Under the pieces are notes generated by a model, which saw nothing but the letters and a program-made list of their open reading frames with translations, made no database searches and was not told where the DNA came from. 64,000 nt of DNA from an uncultured Dongia sp. (GTDB lineage: Bacteria > Pseudomonadota > Alphaproteobacteria > Dongiales > Dongiaceae), in assembly GCF_936916975.1 (NCBI RefSeq), contig NZ_CAKZGO010000016.1, positions 1 through 64,000 on the forward strand, read 5' to 3'. The translations under genes were made by a program, and so were the position numbers. Shown here in pieces: positions 1 to 10,185 of the stretch. Within the stretch, counting starts at the first letter, position 1. The number at the start of each line of letters is the position of its first letter.

Positions 1-1132
1 TGTCGGTCGAAGGGGACGCGGGGTGTCCAGAAGCCTGTTCGGGCGAAAGGTACTGAACTGTGCCCATGACCTGACCAGTTGCGGTCAAAGGAACCTGGTC
101 AGCAATACGAGCAATACCGAAGTCGGTGATCTTCACCTGACCGGTCGGCGTGATCAGGATGTTGCCGGGCTTCACGTCACGGTGGACCATGCCCGCTTGG
201 TGCGCGGCGTCGAGAGCGCCCGCGACACCGAGCTTATCAGCGAGCAATGCGGTCCGCGCCGGCCAGGCGCGGCCGCGCTCGGCAAGGATGCCGTCCATCT
301 CCGCCACCGTTGCCGGCATGAAGGCGCCGGGGAAGGATGCGGTCGCACGTGACGCGAAGACCAGCGAAGGCACATGGCCGGGGCCGAACTCGCTTTGCAA
401 ATCGCCGGAGAGCGTGCGTCGGCAGCTGAACGCCAGGATGCGGCGATGCTCGGTCTCCTCGACCACCGGCGGATCGTGAAGGGTGATGCGGTGACGATGG
501 CCGAGGTAATCGGTGACTGTGACAAAGAGGTCGAGCCGGTGTCCGGGCGGCAGCAGGCTGGCGCCGGGCTTGGCACCCGCGTCCATGCTGTCGCAGGCAT
601 CCAGCATCCAGCCGGAGAAACGCCGACCGGAGAAAGGTGGCGTGAACCAGCGCGCCTGCACGAAGCGGCGTACCTTGGCACGGGTTTCCGGATCGCCTAC
701 CTGCGGTCCGAAGCGCCGCACCAGGAGATTGTCGAGCATCGGTGCCAGCGGCGCCTTCAGCGCGCGGCTCCACCAACTGGCAGGCGCCGAGAGCTTCGTC
801 ACATCGGCATTCTGCAGCCACAGTTCGCGATGTGACTCAAGCGGCAGGTCATGCGCAAGGGCGCGTGCCAGCATGACGCCGTTGATGCCACCAGCCGACG
901 CGCCTGAGATAAGGTCGATGACGATGCGCAGATCGATTTCCGGCGACAGTGATTTCAGGAGGTCGAGATAGACGGCCGTACTGTCGCCCTCTGCCGCGCC
1001 CCCATCCTCGGCATGCAGCAGCTTGGAGGCGCGGATGAGATTGAGAATCTCGCGCGTGACGCCGTGGATATAGACGGCGAGCGAAACACCGCCATAAAGC
1101 ACCACGGCCAGCCGGACCTCGATCTGCTTCAT
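1..1132 (-). CDS. Patatin-like phospholipase, 3' end replaced by a kinase-like tail; runs off the left edge
   Basis: The reading frame opens at an ATG at 1132 and stays open to base 1. The first ~300 residues are patatin-like: [14 protein letters not shown] forms the oxyanion-loop region, and [10 protein letters not shown] carries the nucleophile Ser in GxSxG. A later TASFPGAF block precedes where the catalytic Asp (DGG/DGA) should be, but that motif is missing. Instead, from about base 230 downward, the same frame encodes a eukaryotic-type Ser/Thr kinase C-lobe: ALDAAHQAG, the catalytic loop [16 protein letters not shown], then [10 protein letters not shown]. No kinase N-lobe (glycine loop, Lys, alpha-C Glu) is present. 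The kinase part resembles actinobacterial PknB-type enzymes and has visibly lower GC. It is either an assembly chimera at a contig edge or a genuine odd fusion; I favour the chimera. The patatin call is strong; the full product is unknown. Confidence 0.75.
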   Translation of the reverse strand, partial: MKQIEVRLAVVLYGGVSLAVYIHGVTREILNLIRASKLLHAEDGGAAEGDSTAVYLDLLKSLSPEIDLRIVIDLISGASAGGINGVMLARALAHDLPLESHRELWLQNADVTKLSAPASWWSRALKAPLAPMLDNLLVRRFGPQVGDPETRAKVRRFVQARWFTPPFSGRRFSGWMLDACDSMDAGAKPGASLLPPGHRLDLFVTVTDYLGHRHRITLHDPPVVEETEHRRILAFSCRRTLSGDLQSEFGPGHVPSLVFASRATASFPGAFMPATVAEMDGILAERGRAWPARTALLADKLGVAGALDAAHQAGMVHRDVKPGNILITPTGQVKITDFGIARIADQVPLTATGQVMGTVQYLSPEQASGHPASPSTD

Positions 1133-1400
1133 GATCCCCCGGGGTTTCCCTGAATGGCCGCGTTCGACTCGGCCTCATCTAGCGCCTCGTCACCAGCATA
1201 TCGCAAGCCGGCAGGGCCAACCATCCCTTGAGCCAGTGTGGTTTTCTGGATGATTCCTGGCGCCGCCATGGGACCGCAATGCGGCATTTCCAGCCCCATG
1301 GGCCTGCAATCTCGGCATGCACCCCCGGCCAATTGACCGCGCATGGGCGGCCGAGGACTTGCTATCCTGCCGTCTCGCCCAGAATGCAGGAGTGCGGTCC

Positions 1401-2420
1401 ATGATTCCCTTTTCGGTCCTTGATCTCTCACCGATCATCGAAGGCAATACTGCGGCCGATGCGTTCCGCAACACCCGTGATCTCGCTCAGCATGCCGAGC
1501 GCTGGGGCTATCACCGCTATTGGATGGCGGAACATCACAACATGCCCGGTATCGCCAGCGCTGCGACAGCTGTGGTGATCGCCCATGTGGCAGGCGGGAC
1601 TGAACGCATTCGCGTGGGATCGGGTGGCGTCATGCTACCCAACCATGCGCCGCTGGTGATCGCCGAGCAATTCGGCACGCTGGAATCGCTGTTCCCGGGC
1701 CGCATCGACCTTGGTCTCGGCCGGGCGCCGGGGACGGATCAGCGCACGGCGCGGGCGCTCCGCCGCAGCATGACCGGCAGCGATGACAGCTTTCCGCAGG
1801 ATGTCGCCGAATTGCAGGCCTGGTTCGCGCCCGTGCAGCCGGGTCAATCCGTGCGCGCTGTCCCGGGGGCCGGGCTCAATGTGCCGATCTGGCTGCTGGG
1901 GTCCAGCCTGTTCAGCGCACAGCTGGCGGCGGAAATGGGGCTGCCTTTCGCCTTCGCCTCGCATTTTGCACCGGACTATCTGACCCGCGCCCTCGACATC
2001 TATCGTTCGACCTTCAAGCCGTCGGAACAATTGGCCAAGCCCTATGCCATGGCCGGGTTGAATGTGTTCGCAGCCGAAACGGATGCCGAGGCGCGCCGGT
2101 TGTTCACCTCATTGCAGCAGCAGTTCATCAATCTGCGCCGCGGTACGCCGGGACCGCTGCCGCCACCCCGCGACAGCATGGACGGCTATTGGTCGCCCGC
2201 GGAAGAGCAGATGGTCTCGCATTCGCTGGCCTATGCCGTGGTCGGCGCGCCGGACACGGTGGCCCACGGCATCGGTGAGTTCCTGGCAGCGACCAAGGTC
2301 GACGAAGTGATGGTGACCGGGCAAATCTTCGATCACCAGGCGCGCCTGCGCTCGTTCGAAATCGTGGCCAATGTGCGCGATCGTCTGGCGCAGGGCGGTA
2401 AGCTTGCCAATGCCAGCTAG
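1401..2420 (+). CDS. Luciferase-like (LLM class) flavin-dependent oxidoreductase
   Basis: A 339-residue bacterial-luciferase-fold monooxygenase, expected to use reduced FMN and O2. The N-terminus (FSVLDLSPI), then [13 protein letters not shown], then [17 protein letters not shown] and [14 protein letters not shown], are the typical blocks of the MsnO8/YhbW-type single-component subgroup. I chose the ATG at 1401, preceded by AGGAG about 9 bases upstream, over an in-frame ATG at 1317 that would add 28 residues with no family resemblance. It stands alone: the patatin-like gene is divergent, and ilvA follows after 77 bases. The substrate cannot be read from sequence. Confidence 0.85.
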   Translation: MIPFSVLDLSPIIEGNTAADAFRNTRDLAQHAERWGYHRYWMAEHHNMPGIASAATAVVIAHVAGGTERIRVGSGGVMLPNHAPLVIAEQFGTLESLFPGRIDLGLGRAPGTDQRTARALRRSMTGSDDSFPQDVAELQAWFAPVQPGQSVRAVPGAGLNVPIWLLGSSLFSAQLAAEMGLPFAFASHFAPDYLTRALDIYRSTFKPSEQLAKPYAMAGLNVFAAETDAEARRLFTSLQQQFINLRRGTPGPLPPPRDSMDGYWSPAEEQMVSHSLAYAVVGAPDTVAHGIGEFLAATKVDEVMVTGQIFDHQARLRSFEIVANVRDRLAQGGKLANAS

Positions 2421-2497
2421 CCCCAATGTCAGCTAGCTTGGGCGGCGCCTGCACATTATCCTGACGCCCTTACCGCCTCAGGAAAGAAGCTCATTCC

Positions 2498-4015
2498 GTG
2501 ACCGACTATGTCCGCCGCATTCTGGATGCCCGTGTCTATGACGTGGCGATCCAGAGCCCGCTTGACGCGATGCCGCGCCTGAGTGCGCGGCTGGACGCTC
2601 AGATTTTGCTGAAGCGGGAGGACCTGCAGCCGATCTTTTCCTTCAAGATCCGCGGTGCTTACAACAGGATGGCCCGGCTATCGCAAGCGGCCCGTGACAA
2701 AGGCGTTATCTGTGCGTCCGCCGGCAATCACGCACAAGGTGTGGCGCTGTCGGCACAGAAGCTCGGCATTGCGGCCACCATCGTCATGCCGATCACCACG
2801 CCGCCGATCAAGGTCGATGCCGTGCGCCATTGGGGCGGTCAGGTTGTGCTCCATGGTGATGCGTTTGATGAGGCCTATATCCATGCCAAGCGGCTGGAGC
2901 AGGAACAGGGATTGATCTTCATTCATCCCTTCGACGATCCTGATGTCATCGCCGGTCAAGGGACCATCGGCATGGAGATTCTTCATCAGCATGCCGACCC
3001 GATCGAAGCCATCTTCGTCCCGGTGGGTGGCGGTGGCTTGGCCGCGGGTATTGCGTCTTACGTTAAATTCCTGCGCCCGGAGATCAAGGTGATCGGCGTC
3101 GAGCCGGTCGATGCGGCCTCGATGAAGGCGGCGATCGATGCCGGCACCCGCGTGACACTCGACCGGGTCGGCCTGTTCGCTGATGGTGTCGCCGTGCGCC
3201 AGGCCGGGATCGAGACATTCCAGCTTTGTCAGGCGCTCCTTGACGATATTCTGACCGCCGATACCGATGAGATGTGCGCGGCGGTGAAGGATATCTTCGA
3301 GGATATGCGGGTCATCGCTGAGCCCGCCGGTGCCCTGTCGCTTGCTGGACTCAAGACTTATGTGGCTGCAAATCCAATACGGCGTGGCGCGCTCATCGCC
3401 ATCAACAGCGGCGCCAATATGAATTTCGATCGTCTGCGGCATGTGGCCGAGCGGGCGGAAGTCGGCGAAGCACGTGAGGTCTTGCTGGGTGTCACCATTC
3501 CGGAAAAGCAGGGCAGCTATCGCCGCTTCGTCCAGGTGCTGGGCAGCCGCAACATCACGGAATTCAACTACCGCTATGCCAGCAGACAAGAGGCGCATGT
3601 CTTCGTCGGCATAAAGCTAGGCGGCGAGGGGAGCGAGAAGGCAATGCTCCTCGCTGAGTTGCGCCAGCTTGGCTATGACGTGCTTGATATCAGCGCCAAT
3701 GAAACGGCAAAGCTTCATGTGCGTTATATGGTGGGTGGGCGGACAGCCAGTCTGCAGGACGAAGTGATTCTGCGGTTCGAATTCCCTGAACGCCCCGGTG
3801 CACTTTTGAAGTTCCTCGACGAGGTGGCGTCGAACTGGAACATCACCTTGTTCCATTACCGGAATCACGGTGCCGATTACGGGCGCGTGCTGGCTGGCCT
3901 GCAGGTGCCGGTGGCCGATCGGGTGCGCTTCAATGAGCGCTTGGCAACGCTCGGCTACCCATACGAAGATGAGACGGCAAACCCCGTCTATCAGATGTTC
4001 CTGTCCAACCTTTGA
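2498..4015 (+). CDS. ilvA: Threonine ammonia-lyase (threonine dehydratase), biosynthetic type
   Basis: A PLP enzyme that deaminates threonine to 2-oxobutanoate, the entry to isoleucine synthesis. The PLP lysine is in FSFKIRGAYN (Lys50); SAGNHAQGVA binds the substrate and GGGGLAAG cradles the PLP phosphate. At 505 residues it has the length of the biosynthetic form: after the catalytic domain (about 1-320) come two ACT-like regulatory domains, the second beginning around EFPERPGALLKFL. Isoleucine feedback is therefore expected. The start is a GTG at 2498 with AGGAAAG about 12 bases upstream. The last ACT repeat ends in NPVYQMFLSNL, as is usual for the family. Confidence 0.95.
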   Translation: MTDYVRRILDARVYDVAIQSPLDAMPRLSARLDAQILLKREDLQPIFSFKIRGAYNRMARLSQAARDKGVICASAGNHAQGVALSAQKLGIAATIVMPITTPPIKVDAVRHWGGQVVLHGDAFDEAYIHAKRLEQEQGLIFIHPFDDPDVIAGQGTIGMEILHQHADPIEAIFVPVGGGGLAAGIASYVKFLRPEIKVIGVEPVDAASMKAAIDAGTRVTLDRVGLFADGVAVRQAGIETFQLCQALLDDILTADTDEMCAAVKDIFEDMRVIAEPAGALSLAGLKTYVAANPIRRGALIAINSGANMNFDRLRHVAERAEVGEAREVLLGVTIPEKQGSYRRFVQVLGSRNITEFNYRYASRQEAHVFVGIKLGGEGSEKAMLLAELRQLGYDVLDISANETAKLHVRYMVGGRTASLQDEVILRFEFPERPGALLKFLDEVASNWNITLFHYRNHGADYGRVLAGLQVPVADRVRFNERLATLGYPYEDETANPVYQMFLSNL

Positions 4016-4141
4016 CGAGGTTCGGTGCTTCGCCGGGCATTTACTTTCATCCGGCTGCGCAGCAACGGGCGCGCGTCGGGCCGTCCGGCCGGTGAGCGGG
4101 AAACGGTCGGCGCAAGGCCGACAATCTAACCCGCGAAGTGT

Positions 4142-5497
4142 TTACTGAACGGACTGGGCTACGCTGCTATCGGCCTTCAGCACCAAGCAATCGGTCTGCT
4201 TGGCTTTCAGCTTCTTGCAGGCGGCGTCGGCATCGGCCTTGGTAAGGCCGAAGACACGGGCGCGGTAGATGCTGCTGTTGCCGCCCTGATCAATCACGAT
4301 GCGCGCATCGGACAACAGGGTCGGCACGGCCTTGGTGGCGCGTTCCGCGGCCTTCTGGGCCGGCTTGAACTTCGAATAGGCGCCGACCTGGATGCCGAAC
4401 TGGTTCTTGTCGCTGCTCCAGACATTGGCCACGGCCTGATTGTCGGGCGAGGCCACAGCCGGGGCCAACGAGACGCTGGCCATGGTAGCGATGGCGGTGC
4501 CGATCGAGTCATCGGGGCGCGTAGCAGGCTTGGGCGTCGGGACCAGAGCGCTGGCGACGACTTCATCCATCGTCGGCTCGCTGGCAGTCGGCACATCGAC
4601 TGCAGCTACGACCGGCACGACACGCGCCGGACCGGCGCTGTCGGGAGCCTTGGCCATCAGCACATCGCCCATGCCGCGGTTGGTCTTGAAGCCGTTGGTG
4701 AGCAGCGCCACCATCTGCTTGTCACGCACCGGCGCGCTGGTGCCGCCGAGCACGACGCCGATCAGACGGCGGCCATCTCGTTCAGCGGACGAGACGAGGT
4801 TGAAACCGGCGGCGCGGATATAGCCAGTCTTGATGCCATCGGCGCCGGCGAACTTCTTCATAACGCGGTTATGGCCACCATAGGTGTTGCCGCGATAGGT
4901 GAAGCTGTTGCGGCTGAAATAGCCATAATAGGTCGGGTGATCGCGCAACAGAGCGACGCCCAAGGTCGCCATGTCGCGGGCGGTCGTCACCTGCGCCGGA
5001 TTGGGCAGGCCGTTGGCGTTGCGGAACACGGTCTTGTTCATGCCGAGCGCACGCGCCTTGGCAGTCATCATTTTCGCAAAAGCGGCTTCGGTGCCGCCGA
5101 GCTTTTCGCCGACGGCCGTCGAGACGTCATTGGCCGAACGCACCACCATGGCCAGGATCGCCGTTTCGACCATGATCTGGTCGCCGGCCTTGACGTTCAT
5201 GTTGGTGGCCGGCTCGCCGGCGGCATTGGCGGAGAATTTGATCCGGTCGGTGAGCTTGATCGTACCCTTGTCGAGGGCATCGAACAGCAGATAGAGGGTC
5301 ATCATCTTGGTGAGCGAGGCCGGGTACGTCATCGTATCGGCATTGGAACGTTGCAGCACTTCGCCTGTTACAGCATCTACCACGATACTGGCAGCGACCG
5401 GCTTGGCGTGGGCAGTCTGAATGGCCGCGCCGAGGCCAGTCACGCTGACCATAGCCATGAGCGCGAGGGTAGCGCCGGTTTGGCGCAAAAATGACAT
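4142..5497 (-). CDS. D-alanyl-D-alanine carboxypeptidase (class A low-molecular-weight PBP, S11) with C-terminal SPOR domain
   Basis: A periplasmic peptidoglycan D,D-carboxypeptidase of 451 residues. A signal peptide ends at TAHA (about residue 30). The three penicillin-binding motifs are present: SLTK (with PASLTKMM), SAN (RSANDVSTAVGEKLGG) and KTG (GIKTGYIRAAGFN). After a Pro/Thr/Ala-rich linker comes a C-terminal SPOR-like domain (FGIQVGAYSKFKPAQKAAE to the end), which in other proteins binds denuded septal glycan, so a role at division sites is likely. I start it at the ATG at 5497, behind GGGGA, because this gives a clean signal peptide; an upstream in-frame start at 5572 would bury it. 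It is divergent from the lipoprotein gene at 5678. Confidence 0.92.
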   Translation of the reverse strand: MSFLRQTGATLALMAMVSVTGLGAAIQTAHAKPVAASIVVDAVTGEVLQRSNADTMTYPASLTKMMTLYLLFDALDKGTIKLTDRIKFSANAAGEPATNMNVKAGDQIMVETAILAMVVRSANDVSTAVGEKLGGTEAAFAKMMTAKARALGMNKTVFRNANGLPNPAQVTTARDMATLGVALLRDHPTYYGYFSRNSFTYRGNTYGGHNRVMKKFAGADGIKTGYIRAAGFNLVSSAERDGRRLIGVVLGGTSAPVRDKQMVALLTNGFKTNRGMGDVLMAKAPDSAGPARVVPVVAAVDVPTASEPTMDEVVASALVPTPKPATRPDDSIGTAIATMASVSLAPAVASPDNQAVANVWSSDKNQFGIQVGAYSKFKPAQKAAERATKAVPTLLSDARIVIDQGGNSSIYRARVFGLTKADADAACKKLKAKQTDCLVLKADSSVAQSVQ

Positions 5498-5677
5498 AAT
5501 CGTCCCCCGCGTAAGCAGGTGCGGCCGCAGCATCGTGCTTTTCCCCCTAAGCCGGTGAAAAGATGTGGTCAATTTCGTGTCCGATCCTACGTTAACCGTA
5601 GAATCCTGTCTATAGCCTACCGGTCCCTAATTTCTGGTAAACTAAAACAAGACTCAACGGAATCAGGTAACTACCCG

Positions 5678-6412
5678 ATGATCCTCACAGCCTTTGGCGG
5701 GCGCGCCGCCCGCCTGGCCGCCGTTTTTGCGGCCTTTGCCTTGAGCGCCTGCGCCTATAACTCCTCGGCCCGCGTGGGTCAGGGCAGCGGAATCGACAAC
5801 CCGGTGGAGCGCAAATTCACCTGGCTGAGCTATCTTGATGCTGCGGATATTCGCAATTCCTGTGCCGCCGGCGGGCCGGATCAGTACCGGATTGTCTATA
5901 ATGGCCAATATTACGATCACGTCCGGACCTATGAGGTGAGCAGCGCCCAGATCGTGGCCCGGGCACGCGGCACCAGCGGTGACCTCACCGAAATGGGTTT
6001 CAACAGCTTCGACGAATTGCTGGGGCCGTGGAACTTCCAGCGGTCGCAGGCAGCGCTAACCCCCGCGGAATGGACAAAACTGCGTGATCTGCTGCACCAA
6101 TCCGGTTTTGCGCAAGGCAGTCAGGATGGCCTGCGGCTGCATTCCCAGGACTTCTATTGGCTGGTGGCGGGCTGTGAATCCGGCAAATTCTCGTTCAATG
6201 CCTGGGCTGAGAAGCCGAGGGCGCTGCCGCTTACCCGTACGGATTTTCTGGATTTCCTGCTGAAGCATGACAGCACCGGGGTGGGCTATGTGCCGCCGCG
6301 GGCGGTCACCTATATGGACAAAAATGACCAGTCCAAGGGGCAGGGGCGCGATTACAGCGGCGCTTTTGTCATCACGGTCCATAGTGACGGCATCGGCCGT
6401 GCGGGTATTTGA
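5678..6412 (+). CDS. Putative lipoprotein of unknown function
   Basis: I do not recognise the family. The 244-residue product has an N-terminal hydrophobic signal and a lipobox (LSAC, then AYNSS), so it should be a lipid-anchored envelope protein processed by Lgt/LspA. The mature part is soluble, with a central YRIVYNGQYYDHVRTYEV strand block and a C-terminal half rich in aromatic residues. The ATG at 5678 is preferred because it places the signal at the terminus; an upstream in-frame start at 5519 would add 53 basic residues. It shares a 180-base divergent upstream region with the carboxypeptidase gene. Confidence 0.7.
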   Translation: MILTAFGGRAARLAAVFAAFALSACAYNSSARVGQGSGIDNPVERKFTWLSYLDAADIRNSCAAGGPDQYRIVYNGQYYDHVRTYEVSSAQIVARARGTSGDLTEMGFNSFDELLGPWNFQRSQAALTPAEWTKLRDLLHQSGFAQGSQDGLRLHSQDFYWLVAGCESGKFSFNAWAEKPRALPLTRTDFLDFLLKHDSTGVGYVPPRAVTYMDKNDQSKGQGRDYSGAFVITVHSDGIGRAGI

Positions 6413-6507
6413 TCGATGGCCGGCATTTCCGTCCCGGCAAATTTGCAGGCCCCCTATAATGCATGCGCCCCTTTTAACTCGGCCTTAGCATCCAATATGA
6501 TAGACCC

Positions 6508-6954
6508 ATGACAGCGACTCCGACATTCGACCTTGCAGCGAGCAACGACCCGATGGTTCTGACCCCGGCGAACGTTATACGGGCAATCCGTGTCCTGGGC
6601 CCGGCTCTTTCCGGTCCCGAGGATGGCGACGACGGCGATCAGGGCGGCAATAACGGCCGGCCCGGTGTCGGTACGGTCGTCAAAGCCAAGCCGAAGACCA
6701 AGAAGCCGTCGATGTACCGAGTTCTACTGCTCAACGACGATTACACGCCGATGGAATTTGTCGTCCATGTTCTCGAGCGCTTCTTCAACAAGAGCCGCGA
6801 AGCGGCGACCGAGATCATGCTTCATGTGCACCATCGTGGTGTTGGGGTGTGCGGCGTCTATACCTACGAAATCGCAGAGACCAAGGTCTCGCAGGTAATC
6901 GACTTCGCCCGCCGTCACCAGCATCCGCTGCAATGCACGATGGAGAAGGAATAG
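6508..6954 (+). CDS. clpS: ClpS, adaptor of the ClpAP protease (N-end rule recognin)
   Basis: A 148-residue adaptor that hands N-degron substrates to ClpA. The conserved core starts at about residue 70 with [22 protein letters not shown] and the following Met line the N-degron pocket, and [20 protein letters not shown] completes it. Ahead of the core is an unusually long tail: about 35 residues of mixed sequence, a Gly/Asp/Asn-rich stretch, then a Lys/Pro-rich linker (KAKPKTKKP). No strong ribosome site precedes 6508, so a later start cannot be excluded, though no ATG close to the core fits better. clpA follows 111 bases downstream, the usual order. Confidence 0.95.
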   Translation: MTATPTFDLAASNDPMVLTPANVIRAIRVLGPALSGPEDGDDGDQGGNNGRPGVGTVVKAKPKTKKPSMYRVLLLNDDYTPMEFVVHVLERFFNKSREAATEIMLHVHHRGVGVCGVYTYEIAETKVSQVIDFARRHQHPLQCTMEKE

Positions 6955-7065
6955 GGGAATAAGAAAAGCTGTGGGGGATTGAGAGTCGTTGGAAAAAGAA
7001 CAGGCGGCAGGCGGAAATGATCCGTATGACCGTTCCTAGTCAGTCAAGGAAGGATGCCCTGGCCC

Positions 7066-9369
7066 ATGCTGTCGCCCAATCTTGAACAAACTCTGCACCG
7101 CGCTCTGGCCCTGGCCAGCGAGCGTCGGCACGATTACGCGACGCTGGAGCACTTGCTTCTGGCCCTGACCGACGATCAGGACGCGATCGCCGTGATGCGC
7201 GCCTGCAATGTCGATATCGAACGCCTCAAGCGCGACCTGGTCGACTATGTCGACAACCAGCTCGCCAATATCATCAGCAAGCAGCAGGCCGAAGCGAAAC
7301 CCACCGCAGGTTTCCAGCGCGTCGTGCAGCGCGCCGCCATCCATGTGCAGTCGTCCGGCCGCGAGGAAGTGACCGGCGCCAACATCCTGGTGGCGCTGTT
7401 CTCCGAACGCGAAAGCCATGCAGTCTATTTCCTGCAGGAGCAGGAGATGACGCGCCTCGACGCGGTCAATTACATCAGCCACGGCATCGCCAAGGTGGCG
7501 GGCCGCGCCGAACCCAAGCGCGTGCGCGGGGCGGCTGAGAAGGAAGAGGGCGAACCGGCGGCCAAGACCGGCACCGAGGCGCTCGATGCCTATTGCGTCA
7601 ACCTCAACCAGAAGGCTCAGAACGGCAAGATCGACCCGTTGATCGGCCGTGACAGCGAAGTCTCGCGCACCATCCAGGTCCTGTGCCGCCGCACCAAGAA
7701 CAACCCGCTTTACGTGGGTGATCCGGGCGTCGGCAAGACAGCGATCGCCGAGGGTCTCGCGCGCCGCATCGTCAAAGGCGACGTGCCGGATGTGCTGAAG
7801 GGTTGCACGATTTACTCGCTCGACATGGGTTCGCTGCTGGCCGGTACGCGCTATCGCGGCGATTTTGAAGAGCGCCTGAAGGCCGTGGTGAAGGAACTCG
7901 AAAATCTCGAAGGGGCGATCCTGTTCATCGACGAGATACATACCGTGATCGGCGCCGGTGCCACCTCGGGCGGTTCGATGGATGCCTCGAACCTGCTCAA
8001 ACCGGCCCTGCAATCGGGGTCACTGCGCTGCATCGGGTCGACCACCTATAAGGAATACCGACAGCATTTCGAAAAGGATCGTGCGCTGGTCCGCCGCTTC
8101 CAGAAGATCGACGTCAACGAACCGTCGCAGGAAGATGCCGTCAAGATCCTGCGCGGGCTGAAGCCCTATTACGAAAAGCACCACAACGTGCGCTACACGG
8201 CGGAAGCCATTCGTGCGGCCGTCGAGCTGTCGTCGCGCTATATCGGTGACCGCAAGCTGCCGGACAAGGCGATCGACATCATCGACGAAGTCGGCGCGGC
8301 CCAGATGCTGCTGCCGGAATCGAAGCGCAAGAAGACCATCACGGTGAAAGATGTCGAAGCGGTGGTGGCGATCATTGCCCGCATCCCGGCGAAATCCGTG
8401 TCCAAGGACGACAAGATCGCGCTGAAGTCGCTTGAGCGCGATCTGAAGACGATGGTGTTCGGCCAGGATCCGGCGATCACGGCGCTGTGCGCCTCGATCA
8501 AGTTGGCGCGTGCTGGCTTGCGTGAGCCGGACAAGCCGATCGGATCTTACCTCTTCTCCGGCCCGACCGGTGTCGGCAAGACCGAAGTCGCCAAGCAGCT
8601 CGCCCGTGTCATGGGTATCGAGCTGGTGCGCTTCGATATGTCGGAATACATGGAGCGCCACACGGTCTCGCGTCTCATCGGTGCGCCCCCGGGCTATGTC
8701 GGCTTCGACCAGGGCGGCCTGCTGACCGACGCGATCGACCAGCATCCGCATGCAGTGTTGCTGCTCGACGAAATTGAAAAGGCGCATCCGGATCTCTTCA
8801 ACATCCTGCTGCAGGTGATGGATCACGGCAAGCTCACCGACCATAACGGCAAGTCGGTCGACTTCCGCAACGTCATCCTGATCATGACCACCAATGCCGG
8901 CGCCTCGATGATGGCCAAGGCTGCGATCGGCTTCATGCGCGACAAGCGTGAAGGCGAGGACGCCGCCGAAATCGAACGCCTGTTCGCCCCGGAATTCCGC
9001 AACCGATTGGATGCGGTCATTCCGTTCTCGAACCTGCCGGCGGAAGTGGTGGCCCAGGTGGTCGACAAATTCGTCATGCAGCTGGAGGCCCAGCTCGCCG
9101 ACCGCCACGTCAACATCGAGTTGTCGGACGCGGCCCGGAAGCATCTGGCCGAGATCGGCTTCGATCCACTTTACGGTGCAAGGCCGCTCGCCCGCACCAT
9201 CCAGGAGCACATCAAGAAACCGCTCGCGGAAGAGCTCCTGTTCGGCAAGCTGGAGAAGGGTGGCACTGTCCGCGTCGACTTCAACACGGCGACCGGCAAG
9301 CTCACCTTCGAGATTGTCGAATCCAAATCCACGCCGCGCGAAGAGACGGTCGAACCCGTCGATGCCTAG
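7066..9369 (+). CDS. clpA: ClpA, ATP-dependent unfoldase of ClpAP
   Basis: A 767-residue AAA+ hexameric unfoldase. The N-domain opens [17 protein letters not shown] and includes [16 protein letters not shown] module 1 has Walker A GDPGVGKT and Walker [15 protein letters not shown]; module 2 has Walker A GPTGVGKT and [13 protein letters not shown], followed by [11 protein letters not shown] and the C-terminal GARPLAR sensor-2 segment. The start at 7066 matches the family N-terminus; an ATG at 7054 lies almost on top of the AGGAAGGA ribosome site and is less likely. It follows clpS and ends before a candidate terminator at 9442-9476. Confidence 0.96.
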   Translation: MLSPNLEQTLHRALALASERRHDYATLEHLLLALTDDQDAIAVMRACNVDIERLKRDLVDYVDNQLANIISKQQAEAKPTAGFQRVVQRAAIHVQSSGREEVTGANILVALFSERESHAVYFLQEQEMTRLDAVNYISHGIAKVAGRAEPKRVRGAAEKEEGEPAAKTGTEALDAYCVNLNQKAQNGKIDPLIGRDSEVSRTIQVLCRRTKNNPLYVGDPGVGKTAIAEGLARRIVKGDVPDVLKGCTIYSLDMGSLLAGTRYRGDFEERLKAVVKELENLEGAILFIDEIHTVIGAGATSGGSMDASNLLKPALQSGSLRCIGSTTYKEYRQHFEKDRALVRRFQKIDVNEPSQEDAVKILRGLKPYYEKHHNVRYTAEAIRAAVELSSRYIGDRKLPDKAIDIIDEVGAAQMLLPESKRKKTITVKDVEAVVAIIARIPAKSVSKDDKIALKSLERDLKTMVFGQDPAITALCASIKLARAGLREPDKPIGSYLFSGPTGVGKTEVAKQLARVMGIELVRFDMSEYMERHTVSRLIGAPPGYVGFDQGGLLTDAIDQHPHAVLLLDEIEKAHPDLFNILLQVMDHGKLTDHNGKSVDFRNVILIMTTNAGASMMAKAAIGFMRDKREGEDAAEIERLFAPEFRNRLDAVIPFSNLPAEVVAQVVDKFVMQLEAQLADRHVNIELSDAARKHLAEIGFDPLYGARPLARTIQEHIKKPLAEELLFGKLEKGGTVRVDFNTATGKLTFEIVESKSTPREETVEPVDA

Positions 9370-9441
9370 AAGTATTTGGGCGTGAAGTAACTTTCGGCAG
9401 GCTAGCCGCCTAACGGTCAGCCAATTCCTGCCTTCCATGAA

Positions 9442-9476
9442 AGCGCCCGGTCCCATAGGATCGGGCGCTGTATTTT
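9442..9476 (+). terminator. Candidate intrinsic terminator after clpA
   Basis: AGCGCCCG (9442-9449) and CGGGCGCT (9462-9469) form a perfect 8-bp stem with a 12-base loop that can pair further (GTCC/GGAT). The T-rich stretch GTATTTTG follows. It sits between clpA and the start of the next gene at 9492. The T run is broken by an A, so efficiency is uncertain. Confidence 0.6.
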
Positions 9477-9491
9477 GTGAAGGGGAACGCC

Positions 9492-10112
9492 ATGAACGAC
9501 CAGACGAAGGTCAACCAGCCGGAAGTGCTGCGCGACCTTTACGGTGAGCCGGTGCCGGCTTCGCTGGTCAAGGAAATGACCTTTCTGACCGAACCCTATG
9601 CAGCCTTCATCAAGGCTTCGCCCTTCGTCATTCTCTCGACCAGCGGCGCAGAAGGCCTCGACGCTAGCCCACGTGGCGGCCCGCCGGGCTTCGTGCGGGT
9701 GGTCGACAAGAAGACCCTCATCCTGCCTGACCGCAGCGGCAACAACCGTGTGGACAGTCTCAGCAACGTGGTCTCCGATCCGCGCATTGCCATGCTGTTC
9801 CTCGTGCCCGGCGCTGGCGAAACCATGCGCGTCAACGGGCAGGCCAAGATCTCGGTTGAGCCTGAGCTGCTGCAATCGTTTGCCGACATCAACGGCAAGA
9901 TCCCGCGCTCAGCCATGATTGTCAGCATCGATCGCTGCTACGTGCATTGTTCGCAATCTCTGGCCCGCTCCAAGCTGTGGGACCCGTCAGCGCAGGTCGA
10001 CCGCAAGACGCTGCCCAGCATCGGCCAGATGCTGCAGGCCTGCCGCGCCGAGTTCGACGGCGCCGCCTACGACAAGCGCAACGCGGAAGAGGGCAGCGAA
10101 CCGGAGGATTGA
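9492..10112 (+). CDS. Pyridoxamine 5'-phosphate oxidase-family FMN-binding protein
   Basis: A 206-residue split-barrel flavoprotein of the MSMEG_1061-like group. The blocks FIKASPFVILSTSG, GLDASPRGGPPGFV, LILPDRSGNNRVDSL and RIAMLFLVPGAGETMRVNG are typical of these proteins, and SRSKLWDPS-like sequence near the C-terminus (ARSKLWDPS) closes the fold. Family members act as FMN-dependent reductases or oxidases of small molecules; the substrate here is unknown. I use the ATG at 9492, behind AGGGGAACG; the GTG at 9477 would add only five residues. It lies between the clpA terminator and a convergent histidine kinase gene. Confidence 0.85.
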   Translation: MNDQTKVNQPEVLRDLYGEPVPASLVKEMTFLTEPYAAFIKASPFVILSTSGAEGLDASPRGGPPGFVRVVDKKTLILPDRSGNNRVDSLSNVVSDPRIAMLFLVPGAGETMRVNGQAKISVEPELLQSFADINGKIPRSAMIVSIDRCYVHCSQSLARSKLWDPSAQVDRKTLPSIGQMLQACRAEFDGAAYDKRNAEEGSEPED

Positions 10113-10185
10113 TTTCTCTTTCGTCATCCAACGGAGCGACCTGCTTAAAGATTTTCTTCCTTACAAACGACCAGAGAGCCGCAAC

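Noticed and set aside
1133-1400. A coding frame in the gap before the luciferase-like gene.
   Set aside because: Candidate frames overlap the start of the luciferase-like gene antisense and lack ribosome sites and protein-like composition; nothing else is recognisable there.
2678-3598. A 306-codon antisense frame inside ilvA.
   Set aside because: It mirrors the codon structure of ilvA at high GC, has no recognisable domain, and ilvA itself is unmistakable. Similar long antisense frames inside clpA, topA, ald and xsc were rejected for the same reason.
4106-4122. GTCGGC/GCCGAC hairpin between ilvA and the carboxypeptidase gene as a bidirectional terminator.
   Set aside because: The stem is only six base pairs and no T run follows on either strand; such repeats are common at this GC content.
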